From positions 1-19,474 of the forward strand of contig CAMLCW010000053.1 in NCBI GenBank assembly GCA_946478645.1: DNA of 19,474 nucleotides, written 5' to 3'. Made by a program: the position numbers and the translations under genes. Origin of the DNA: an uncultured Variovorax sp. GTDB taxonomy: Bacteria > Pseudomonadota > Gammaproteobacteria > Burkholderiales > Burkholderiaceae. Below the pieces are notes generated by a model. The model saw nothing but the letters and a program-made list of their open reading frames with translations, had not been told where the DNA came from and did not search any database. Below, one piece after another: positions 7,818-14,389 of the stretch (positions within the stretch are counted from its first letter, which is position 1; each line of letters starts with the position of its first letter).

Positions 7818-8391
7818 TGGCGCGCTCTCGCGCTGACGGGCTGCGCATGTCCTTCGCGCCCGCGCTCAGCACCCAAGGCGTCGCCAACACCCCCAGCAGC
7901 TGCACCAACGCAATCTCCTGCACCTGCCATGCAGCCCGCGTCCCGAGCAGATTGAACGTCGCACGGCAACGCCCACCCGCATCGAGCAGCGGCACATTGA
8001 CCACCGCCCGCAGCCCCAGCGCCGCGATGCGCGCGTGGTCGTCGAACACTTCGCGCAGCGCCGCTTCGCCCTCGCCCACGTAGACCTCGCCGCGGCGCAG
8101 CAGCTGGCGCGTCCACGGCGTCATGGCCTTGCGCTTGCGGCCGCCGACCGGGTAGGCCGCAGGGTCCGAAGTCCACACGCGCTGCAGTTCGACGATCTCG
8201 CTGTCGCTGTCGATGCCGCCCGAAGGCGATGCGTCGATGTTCACGGTGAGCAGCCCGTCGCCGAGCTGCTGCCTGCGCACCCCGTCGATGCATTGCAGCG
8301 CCGTGGCCATGTCGCCCGCGCGCGGCAGCTCATGCGTGAGCGTGCGGCACACCGCAAGCGGCAGGCACAGCGACGTCGCCCCTTCACTCAT
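7792..8391 (-). CDS. GAF-domain protein
   Basis: A 199-residue soluble protein with a single GAF-like domain over about residues 45-165 (region QRVWTSDPAAYPVGG, then VYVGEGEAALREVFDDH, then LGLRAVVNVPLLDAGGRC). GAF domains bind small ligands, but no output domain is attached. Its ATG overlaps the stop of the upstream Bug gene (ATGAGTGA, 8 bases shared), so it is the last gene of the gamma-glutamyltransferase/Bug operon and is translationally coupled. Its own 3' end overlaps the convergent arylsulfatase gene by 26 bp. Similar stand-alone GAF proteins occur beside Bug genes in Burkholderiales; a role in ligand sensing or substrate handling is possible, but the function is unknown. Confidence 0.82.
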   Translation of the reverse strand: MSEGATSLCLPLAVCRTLTHELPRAGDMATALQCIDGVRRQQLGDGLLTVNIDASPSGGIDSDSEIVELQRVWTSDPAAYPVGGRKRKAMTPWTRQLLRRGEVYVGEGEAALREVFDDHARIAALGLRAVVNVPLLDAGGRCRATFNLLGTRAAWQVQEIALVQLLGVLATPWVLSAGAKDMRSPSARERATTPARPAH

Positions 8392-9349
8392 TCTTGATGC
8401 CCAGCTCGCGGATCATCTTGCCGTAGCGATCGGCGTCGGCGCGCAGCACCGCGCCAAACTGCTGCGGCGTGCCCTTGACGATCTCGACGCCCATCGCTTC
8501 CATGCGGCTGCGCACCTCGGGCTGCGCGAGCGCCTTGTTGATCTCGTCGTTGAGCCGCGTGACCAGCGCTTCGGGCATGCCGGCCGGGCCGAAGGCGCCG
8601 TACCACACGCCGAGCGCGTAGCCGGGCAGCGTCTCGGCCACGGTGGGCGCATCGGGCAGCAGCGGCGAGCGCTTGGCCTCGGTCACGCCGAGCAGGCGCA
8701 GCTTGCCGGCCTTCACATGCGGCAGCGTCTGCGTGCCGGCCGAGAACAGCACCTGCGTCTGGTTGGCCACGGTATCGACCACCGCGGGCGCACCGCCCTT
8801 GTAGGGCACGTGCAGCATCTGGATGCCGGCGGCCTTTTCGAACAGCACCGCGCTCAGGTGGTTGGTCGAGCCCGGGCCGGCCGAGGCATAGGCGAGCTTG
8901 CCGGGGTTGGCCTTGGCGTAGGCGACGAACTCCTTCACGTTCGTCGCCGGCACCGCGGGGTTGACGACCATGGTGTTGATGACGTTGGCCATCTGCGCGA
9001 TGGGCGTGAAGTCTTCCACGCCGCGGAACGGCATCGAAGGCATGAGCGCCGGGTTCATGGCGTGCGTGCTCATCGAACCGATGAGCAGCGTGTAGCCGTC
9101 GGGCCTGGCCTTGGCGACGTAGTTGGAGCCGATGTTGCCCGAGGCGCCGGCGCGGTTGTCGACGATGACGGTCTGGCCCAGCGACTTGGTGAGCTGCTCG
9201 GCCAGCGAGCGCGCGAGGATGTCGGTCGAGCCGCCCGGCGCCCACGGCACCACCAGCGTGATCGGCCGATCGGGCCATTGGGCGGCGGCCAGCGTGGCAA
9301 AGCCGCAGAGCGCGGCGAGTGCAATGCCGCGGCGGATGATGGAAATCAT
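8384..9349 (-). CDS. Bug-family (TctC-like) periplasmic solute-binding receptor
   Basis: A 321-residue receptor. The chosen ATG (9347-9349) follows a near-perfect AAGGAGG ribosome site and yields a classic signal peptide (MISIIRRGIALAALCGFATL, then AAA before Q24). The much longer upstream frame is a shadow of the neighbouring enzyme gene. Family landmarks are WPDRPITLVVPWAPGGSTDI, VDNRAGASGNIGS, the MPFRGVEDFTPIAQM stretch, HVPYKGGAPAVVD and LLPDAPTVAETLPG. It lies 44 bp after the gamma-glutamyltransferase-family gene and overlaps the GAF gene. It probably feeds the substrate of that enzyme to a transporter encoded elsewhere. Confidence 0.95.
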   Translation of the reverse strand: MISIIRRGIALAALCGFATLAAAQWPDRPITLVVPWAPGGSTDILARSLAEQLTKSLGQTVIVDNRAGASGNIGSNYVAKARPDGYTLLIGSMSTHAMNPALMPSMPFRGVEDFTPIAQMANVINTMVVNPAVPATNVKEFVAYAKANPGKLAYASAGPGSTNHLSAVLFEKAAGIQMLHVPYKGGAPAVVDTVANQTQVLFSAGTQTLPHVKAGKLRLLGVTEAKRSPLLPDAPTVAETLPGYALGVWYGAFGPAGMPEALVTRLNDEINKALAQPEVRSRMEAMGVEIVKGTPQQFGAVLRADADRYGKMIRELGIKNE

Positions 9350-9393
9350 GGAAAGTCCTCCTTGTTGAAAATCTGTGGTGCTGGTTGCGGCGC

Positions 9394-11256
9394 TCAGCGC
9401 CCGACCGCGTAGCCCTGCATGCCGCGCGGATTGGCAGCAGCGCGCAGCACGAGGCGGCCCTGGGCATCGCGCTCGCGGCTGCAGGCCGACATGCGGCCTT
9501 CGGACCAGGGCTCGCCGACCTGCACGCCATGGCCGCGCGCGCGCAGTGCGTCGAGCACTTCGGGCGCGAAGCGCGATTCGGCCGTGAGCCGGTTCAGCGT
9601 CGTGGCGCGCGGCCAGAACGACGCCGGGAAGTGATCGACGTGCCAGCCCGGTGCATCGATCGCCTCCTGCAGGTTCATGCCGTGCACCGCATGGCGCAGG
9701 AAGAACGCGGGCGACCACTGGTCCTGCTGGTCGCCGCCGGGCGTGCCGAACACCATGTAGGGCTCGCCGTCGCGCAGCGCGAGCGAGGGCGACAGCGTGG
9801 TGCACGGCGGCACGCCGGGCGTCACGGTGTTGGGCAGGCCCTCGTCGAGCCAGGTCATCTGCAGCCGCGTGTTGACCGCGAAGCCGAGCGATGGCACCAC
9901 CGGGCTCGACGAGAGCCAGCCGCCCGACGGCGTGGCCGCGACCATATTGCCGTGGCGGTCGATCACGTCGATGTGGCAGGTGTCGCCGACGAACACTTCC
10001 TGCTCGGCCCACTCGGCCACCGGCGGCAATGCGGCAAAAGTCGGCTCGCCGATGCCGAAGCGGGTGTCGGCCGTGCGCAGGGTGCGCACCGCTGCGTCGA
10101 GGTCGGGCAGGCGCGGCGCCATGCCGAGCGGTGCGCCCGGCATCAGCTGCTGCGACGCCGTGTCGCCGACCGCCTGCCAGCGCGCGCGCAGGTAGTCGTC
10201 GGACAGCAGCGCGGCCTGCGCCTCGCGCGAGGCGCCGGGTGCGCTGCCGTACCAGGCCAGCCGGTCGGCCAGCGCCAGCTTGGCCGCCTCGGCGACGCGG
10301 TGCACGAAGCCTTCGGTGTGCGGCGCGTGCTGCGCGAGGTCGGCATGGCGCAGCATGCCGATCTGCTGCAGGAAGGCCGGGCCCTGGCTCCAGAAGCCGC
10401 ACTTGGCGAGCGTGTAGCGGCCGAAATCCACCGTCAGCGGCGCCTCGACCGTGGGCCGCCAGCCGGCCATGTCGTCGTAGCGCAGCAGGCCCGCATGGTC
10501 GGCGCCGGTGGTGTCGCGCACCTTCGTCGTGCGGTAGTAGGCATCGATCTCGCGCGCGACGAACCCCTGGTACCAGCAGCGCAGCGCCGCGTCGATGGTG
10601 CCGGTGCGGCTGTCGCCACCCTCGCGCTCGGCCGTCTGCAGGATGCGCTCGTAGGTGGCGGCGAGCTGTGGCTGGCGGAACAGCGCGCCGGGCATCGGCA
10701 CCTTGCCATCGGGCAGCCACACCGCCGCCGAACTCGGCCAGTGCGCGCGAAACAGCGACTGCACCGCCACGATGGCCTGCACCGCGCGCGGGATCAGCGG
10801 GAAGCCGTCGCGCGCATAGGCGATCGCCGGGGCCAGCACGTCGGCCAGCGGCCAGCTGCCGTGGTCGCGCAGCATGGTGAGCCAGGCGCCGAAGGCACCC
10901 GGCACCGTGGCAGGCAGCAGGCCGATGCCGGGCACCTGCTCGAGCCCCAGCTTGCGAAAGGCCGCGGCCGAGGCCTCGGCCGGTGCCGCGCCCTGGCCGC
11001 AGACCGACTGCATGCGCTGCTCTTTCTCGCTCCACAGCAGGATCGGCACTTCGCCGCCCGCGCCGTTGAGGTGCGGCTCCACCACCTGCAGCACGAAGCC
11101 GCCGGCCGCGGCCGCGTCGAAGGCATTGCCGCCGCGTTCAAGCACGCCCATCGCCGTCTGCGCGGCCAGCCAGTGGGTGGCCGCCGCGACGCCGTGCGTG
11201 CCGACGATCTCGGGGCGGGTGGTGAAGCCGTTGTTGTTGTTGCTGCTGCTGTTCAT
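9394..11256 (-). CDS. Gamma-glutamyltransferase-family Ntn-hydrolase (cytosolic)
   Basis: A 620-residue protein of the GGT family, whose members mature by self-cleavage before a catalytic Thr. The nucleophile is probably Thr426 in VGDTCHIDVIDRHGNMVA, matching the T-x-H...D..GN block of E. coli GGT. The N-terminal block QTAMGVLERGGNAFDAAAA and the glycine-rich FGTPGGDQQDQWSP block near the C-terminus are also typical. No signal peptide is present, unlike periplasmic E. coli GGT. A cytosolic hydrolase such as an oxamate-hydrolase-like (HpxW) or acylase-type enzyme is therefore as likely as a true transferase. The start at 11256 was preferred over 11295 because the longer form lacks a ribosome site and runs into the regulatory palindrome region. 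The first codons form a triplet tract coding NSSSNNNNG. It leads the operon with the Bug and GAF genes. Confidence 0.92.
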   Translation of the reverse strand: MNSSSNNNNGFTTRPEIVGTHGVAAATHWLAAQTAMGVLERGGNAFDAAAAGGFVLQVVEPHLNGAGGEVPILLWSEKEQRMQSVCGQGAAPAEASAAAFRKLGLEQVPGIGLLPATVPGAFGAWLTMLRDHGSWPLADVLAPAIAYARDGFPLIPRAVQAIVAVQSLFRAHWPSSAAVWLPDGKVPMPGALFRQPQLAATYERILQTAEREGGDSRTGTIDAALRCWYQGFVAREIDAYYRTTKVRDTTGADHAGLLRYDDMAGWRPTVEAPLTVDFGRYTLAKCGFWSQGPAFLQQIGMLRHADLAQHAPHTEGFVHRVAEAAKLALADRLAWYGSAPGASREAQAALLSDDYLRARWQAVGDTASQQLMPGAPLGMAPRLPDLDAAVRTLRTADTRFGIGEPTFAALPPVAEWAEQEVFVGDTCHIDVIDRHGNMVAATPSGGWLSSSPVVPSLGFAVNTRLQMTWLDEGLPNTVTPGVPPCTTLSPSLALRDGEPYMVFGTPGGDQQDQWSPAFFLRHAVHGMNLQEAIDAPGWHVDHFPASFWPRATTLNRLTAESRFAPEVLDALRARGHGVQVGEPWSEGRMSACSRERDAQGRLVLRAAANPRGMQGYAVGR

Positions 11257-11306
11257 GGGCCTGATTCTGGACGCATGAAATAGGCCAAGGCACATGATTT
11301 GCTATG

Positions 11307-11318
11307 GATGCATGCATC
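11307..11318. promoter_or_regulatory. Perfect 12-bp palindrome between divergent genes, candidate operator
   Basis: GATGCATGCATC is self-complementary over all 12 bases. Two direct copies of TTGCTATG flank it at 11299-11306 and 11321-11328. It lies between the gamma-glutamyltransferase-family gene (start 11256) and the divergent LysR gene, so it is the best candidate for LysR binding in this module. An extended -10-like TGCTATGCT at 11322-11330 could drive the LysR gene. Confidence 0.45.
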
Positions 11319-11325
11319 AATTGCT

Positions 11326-12300
11326 ATGCTCGCGCCGACCATGCCGCCCGCCGCCGCCCTGCCCCCAGCCGCCTCCGACGCCCTCGCCCTGCGCCTGGAA
11401 ACGCGCTTGAAGCTGCGCCACTACGTGCTGCTGCTCGCCGTCGAGCGGCACCGCTCGATCACGCGCGTGGCCGAGCAGCTCTCGCTCGCGCAGCCCACGG
11501 TGACGCGCGCGCTCGCCGACGTGGAAGACATCTTCATGACCCCGCTCTTCGTGCGCAGCCGCCGCGGGCTCGAGCCGACGATGGCCGGCGAGGTGGTGCT
11601 TGCACGCGCACGGCTCGCGGTGGCCGACAGCCGCGCGCTGCAGCAGGAGCTGCACGCCGTCAACGCCGCCGGGTTGCAGGGGCGGCTTCGCATCGGCGTC
11701 ATTCCCTATGCCGCCACCCAGACGCTCGACGCGGCCTGGCAGCACCTGTTCGCGCAGCAGCCGCGCATTGCGCTGCTGGCGCACGAGGACACCACGCACA
11801 ACCTGGTGGTGGCGGTGCGCCAGCGCGCGCTCGACTGCGCGATCTGCCGCTTCTCGCACGACAGCACCGACGACGACCTGGTGCAGCAACTGCTCTATCG
11901 GCAGGAAGCCTTCGTGGTCGTGTCGAAGGCGAGCGCCGCGCGGCTGGCGCGGCAGCCCACGCTCGACATCTCGCGCCTGGCCGACATGGACTGGATCTTC
12001 CCGCCCGCCGACACGCCCATCCGCCAGATGATCGACAGCGTGTTCGCGGCCGCGGGCCGCAGCCTGCCCGTGCCGCTGCTTGAGGCGTACGCGGTGCGCA
12101 CCGTCGCCTCGGCGATGCGGCACCTGCCGCGCGCGGTGACGGTGCTGCCGCGCGACGTGGCGCAGGCGGTGGCCGCCACCGGCGCCGCCGAGGTGCTGCC
12201 CCGGCCGCTGCCGTGGAGCCTGCCGCCCGTGGGGCTGGCGTGGCTGCGCGACTCGCCGAAGGCGGCCGTGATCGAGGCGCTGGCGGCGGCGCTGCGCTGA
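11326..12300 (+). CDS. LysR-type transcriptional regulator, GbpR-like
   Basis: A LysR protein of about 324 residues. The winged HTH follows a proline/alanine-rich N-terminus (LKLRHYVLLLAVERHRSITR, then VAEQLSLAQPTVTRALADVE, then LFVRSRRGLEPT). The effector domain begins around LRIGVIPYAATQTL. The spacing and the late YAVRTVASAM motif resemble the GbpR branch, which controls sugar or aromatic uptake genes. The start is uncertain. TTG 11299 has AAGG eight bases upstream, and ATG codons at 11308, 11326 and 11341 are also in frame; the latter two lack ribosome sites. I chose 11326 because the earlier starts would place the palindrome at 11307-11318 inside the gene. It is divergent from the gamma-glutamyltransferase/Bug/GAF operon and likely regulates it. 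Confidence 0.88.
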   Translation: MLAPTMPPAAALPPAASDALALRLETRLKLRHYVLLLAVERHRSITRVAEQLSLAQPTVTRALADVEDIFMTPLFVRSRRGLEPTMAGEVVLARARLAVADSRALQQELHAVNAAGLQGRLRIGVIPYAATQTLDAAWQHLFAQQPRIALLAHEDTTHNLVVAVRQRALDCAICRFSHDSTDDDLVQQLLYRQEAFVVVSKASAARLARQPTLDISRLADMDWIFPPADTPIRQMIDSVFAAAGRSLPVPLLEAYAVRTVASAMRHLPRAVTVLPRDVAQAVAATGAAEVLPRPLPWSLPPVGLAWLRDSPKAAVIEALAAALR

Positions 12301-12331
12301 GCACCCGGGGCCAAGCAGTGAGATCAACTCA

Positions 12332-12360
12332 TTGATTCATAAGGTTTTTCACTGTATCTT
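12332..12360 (+). promoter_or_regulatory. Candidate sigma70 promoter for the nucleotidyltransferase-fold gene
   Basis: TTGATT (12332-12337) and TATCTT (12355-12360) are 17 bp apart, each matching four of six consensus bases. They sit in a conspicuously AT-rich patch. Transcription would begin near 12367, only about 18 bases before the ATG. An inverted repeat at 12347-12385 overlaps the -10 and the start codon. Confidence 0.45.
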
Positions 12361-12385
12361 CCAAAAAAGCAAAAACACAGTGAAA
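12347..12385. repeat. Perfect 9-bp inverted repeat around promoter and start codon
   Basis: TTTCACTGT (12347-12355) is the exact complement of ACAGTGAAA (12377-12385). The spacer is 21 bp and the right arm ends on the A of the ATG. If transcription starts near 12367 the left arm is not transcribed, so this looks like a DNA operator for repression rather than an mRNA hairpin. Confidence 0.6.
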
Positions 12386-13338
12386 TGCCCGGAATCATCG
12401 ACAATAGCGAAAGCCAGAAGCGGCAGTACATCGACGCGGAGAGCGTTTTCGATGAACTTCGGCGCGTGCGGAAGGCAGCGGCGCAGACCCGCGGCGGCAT
12501 GATCTGGCGAGAGATTTCCGGTCGAAAGTACCTGATCCGGACCTCTCCTAAAGGTGCCCACAAGTCCCTCGGCCCCGAGAGCCCGGAGACGCGCAAGACC
12601 TTCGAGAACTTCACCGCGCGCAAGGCAGCCAACGCCGAGCGCCTCGCGGCCATCGAGAAGACGGCCGACGAGCAGCGCCGATTAAGCCGCGCACTGCGCG
12701 TCGGACGCGTGCCGCCCATCGTCGTCAAGGTGCTCAACGCGCTCGATGCGGCCGAGCTGTCCGAGCACTTCACCGTCGTCGGCACCCATTCGCTCTATGC
12801 CTACGAAAGCGCGAGCGGCGTGCGCTTCGCGCCCGAAGCCATGGCCACGCGGGACATCGACCTGCTGTTCGACACGCGCAAGCACGTGGCCTTTTTCTCG
12901 CGCATGAAGCAGGCCGAGGCTTCCTTCCTGGGCCTGCTGAAAAAGGTCGACAAGACCTTCGAGCGCCTCGACGATCGCAAGGAGACAGTGCGCAACGCAG
13001 AGGGTTTCGAGGTCGGTGTGATCCGCCGCATCGCCCAGGAGGACGATCCGCATCCGCTGCGCCTGAGCGAGTACGAGGACGATGTCCGGGCCGTGCAGGC
13101 TTCCACAGGCGAGCGCATCCTCGCGTCTCCGCGCTTCAGCCAGATGGTCGTCGCGACCAATGGCGAAATGGCACTGATGCACACCATGCATCCACTGGAC
13201 TTCGTGCAGATCAAGCGCGCGCTGGCCGTCCATCCCTCGCGCGATCCGCTCAAGATCACGAAGGATCGGCTGCAGGCCGATCTGGTCGAGGAACTCGTTC
13301 GCACGCACATGCCGCAGTACGCGCAACCCGTCCCATGA
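12385..13338 (+). CDS. Nucleotidyltransferase-fold protein (NTP_transf_8-like), function unknown
   Basis: A 317-residue soluble protein. Residues about 70-105 form a charged, probably helical stretch. They are followed by a pol-beta-type nucleotidyltransferase core: Gly133-Thr134-His135-Ser136 (FTVVGTHSLYAYESASG) and Asp157-x-Asp159 (ATRDIDLLFDTR). This is the G-[ST]...D-x-D arrangement that binds nucleotide and metal; a GT-x-S-L-Y-A-Y-E version is typical of the NTP_transf_8 (formerly DUF) family. No ribosome site precedes the ATG. The gene has its own AT-rich promoter and inverted repeat. Its last codons overlap the LysR gene (ATGA), so the two are translationally coupled. Its N-terminal half uses more mixed codons than its neighbours, a mild hint of transfer. 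Its target (protein, RNA or small molecule) is unknown. Confidence 0.8.
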   Translation: MPGIIDNSESQKRQYIDAESVFDELRRVRKAAAQTRGGMIWREISGRKYLIRTSPKGAHKSLGPESPETRKTFENFTARKAANAERLAAIEKTADEQRRLSRALRVGRVPPIVVKVLNALDAAELSEHFTVVGTHSLYAYESASGVRFAPEAMATRDIDLLFDTRKHVAFFSRMKQAEASFLGLLKKVDKTFERLDDRKETVRNAEGFEVGVIRRIAQEDDPHPLRLSEYEDDVRAVQASTGERILASPRFSQMVVATNGEMALMHTMHPLDFVQIKRALAVHPSRDPLKITKDRLQADLVEELVRTHMPQYAQPVP

Positions 13339-14231
13339 AATTCAAGGAAATCGACGCCTTCCGCGCCGTGATGCGCTCGGGCTCCATGACGGCCGCGGCG
13401 GCCGACCTCTACACCTCGCAGCCCAACGTGAGCCGGCTGATCGCGCAGCTCGAGGCCTCCACCGGCCTGGTGCTGTTCACGCGCAGTGCGGGGCGGCTCA
13501 CACCGACCGAGGAGGGCATGGCCTTCCTGCGCGAGGTCGACCGCGCCTTCGTCGGGCTCGACGCGCTCAAGTACGCGGCGCGCAACATCCGCCAGTTCGG
13601 CAAGGGGCGGCTGCGCATCGCCACCGTGCCCTCGCTCGCGATGACGGTGCTGCCGCTGGTGCTGCAGCGCTTCCATGCCGACCACCCCGAAGTGACGGTC
13701 GCGATGGAGACCGGCAGCTCGCAGCTGGTGGCCGAATGGGTCGGCACGCGCGTGTGCGACCTAGGCTTCGTCTCCTATCTGCCGCCCGGCGCGCTGACCG
13801 ATGCGCACGCGGTGTGCGACGTGCACGGCTGCTGCGTGCTGCCGCCGGGCCACCGGCTCGCGGCGAAGACGGTGATCGAACCGGTCGACCTGGCGGGCGA
13901 ATCGTTCATCTCGATGGCGCACGGGGACGGCCTGCGCGCGGCGGTGGATGCGGTCTTCGCGGGCGACGACCGCCGCATCATGCATTTCGAGACGCCCTAT
14001 GGCGCGACCATCTGCCAGATGGTGGGCCTGGGCCTCGGCGTGAGCATCGTCAATCCGCTGGTGGCGCGCAGCTACCGCCACACGGGCATCGTGGTGCGCC
14101 CGTTCGCGCCGCAGGTGCCCTTCGTGAGCTACCTGCTGCTCGCGCGGCATCGGCCGTTCAATGCGCTGGTCGACCGCTTCCAGGCACTGGCCGGCGAGGT
14201 CATCGCCGAGGAACTCCGCGCGCTCGACTGA
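13335..14231 (+). CDS. LysR-type transcriptional regulator, OccR/NocR (opine)-like
   Basis: A 298-residue LysR protein. The winged HTH covers residues 4-62 (MTAAAADLYTSQPNVSRLIA, then LFTRSAGRLTPTEEG) and the effector domain begins near LRIATVPSLAMTVLP. The HTH and the LVAEWVGTRVCDLGFVSYLP stretch resemble OccR/NocR regulators of octopine and nopaline catabolism. That fits the opine-oxidase-like genes directly downstream. Its start overlaps the stop of the nucleotidyltransferase-fold gene (ATGA), so it is expressed with it. It is co-directional with the operon it presumably activates, not divergent, which is less usual for LysR genes. An ATAC-N7-GTAT box follows 20 bp after its stop. Confidence 0.93.
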   Translation: MKFKEIDAFRAVMRSGSMTAAAADLYTSQPNVSRLIAQLEASTGLVLFTRSAGRLTPTEEGMAFLREVDRAFVGLDALKYAARNIRQFGKGRLRIATVPSLAMTVLPLVLQRFHADHPEVTVAMETGSSQLVAEWVGTRVCDLGFVSYLPPGALTDAHAVCDVHGCCVLPPGHRLAAKTVIEPVDLAGESFISMAHGDGLRAAVDAVFAGDDRRIMHFETPYGATICQMVGLGLGVSIVNPLVARSYRHTGIVVRPFAPQVPFVSYLLLARHRPFNALVDRFQALAGEVIAEELRALD

Positions 14232-14247
14232 ACCCAGCGCGGCCAAG

Positions 14248-14268
14248 CCCATACGGTTTTCGTATGGG
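14248..14268. promoter_or_regulatory. LysR box: perfect inverted repeat containing ATAC-N7-GTAT
   Basis: CCCATACG (14248-14255) and CGTATGGG (14261-14268) are exactly complementary around GTTTT. The core ATAC-N7-GTAT (14251-14265) is the classical T-N11-A LysR recognition pattern. Its centre at 14258 is about 65 bp before the transcription start predicted from the promoter at 14287-14316, the usual recognition-site position. It lacks a T-run, so it is unlikely to be only a terminator for the LysR gene. Confidence 0.75.
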
Positions 14269-14286
14269 TGCACCACACACTCGTAT

Positions 14287-14316
14287 TTGCGTCCCGCAAG
14301 GGGCCGCCGCAATACT
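14287..14316 (+). promoter_or_regulatory. Candidate promoter of the opine-oxidase-like operon
   Basis: TTGCGT (14287-14292) and AATACT (14311-14316) are spaced by 18 bp. The match to consensus is weak (three and four of six), as expected for an activator-dependent promoter. The start of transcription would be near 14323, giving a leader of about 66 bases. Confidence 0.4.
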
Positions 14317-14353
14317 CGTCGCACCCTGGAAACACCAGGAACCCACGAGTATT
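14311..14353. repeat. 9-bp inverted repeat in the operon leader
   Basis: AATACTCGT (14311-14319) is perfectly complementary to ACGAGTATT (14345-14353), with 25 bases between. The related ACTCGTATT occurs at 14279-14287, making three ACTCGT-type elements in 75 bp. These may be additional regulator half-sites; the left arm coincides with the candidate -10. Confidence 0.5.
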
Positions 14354-14356
14354 CCG

Positions 14357-14389
14357 ATGATCCTGAAAACCCGCCCGGGGCCGTTTTGA
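14357..14389 (+). CDS. Possible 10-codon upstream ORF overlapping the oxidoreductase start
   Basis: ATG 14357 opens a frame coding MILKTRPGPF and ends at TGA 14387-14389, sharing one base with the downstream ATG (TGATG). This layout permits translational coupling to the FAD oxidoreductase gene, whose own ribosome site is poor. Its own ribosome site is also weak, so translation is unproven. Confidence 0.25.
   Translation: MILKTRPGPF

Noticed and set aside
9385..11283. Plus-strand frame of 632 codons opposite the gamma-glutamyltransferase-family gene
   Set aside because: Low-complexity composition without motifs, while the minus strand has complete catalytic motifs.
14248..14268. Rho-independent terminator of the LysR gene
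   Set aside because: The perfect stem is not followed by a T-run, and its core matches the LysR box ATAC-N7-GTAT; operator is the better reading, though partial termination cannot be excluded.
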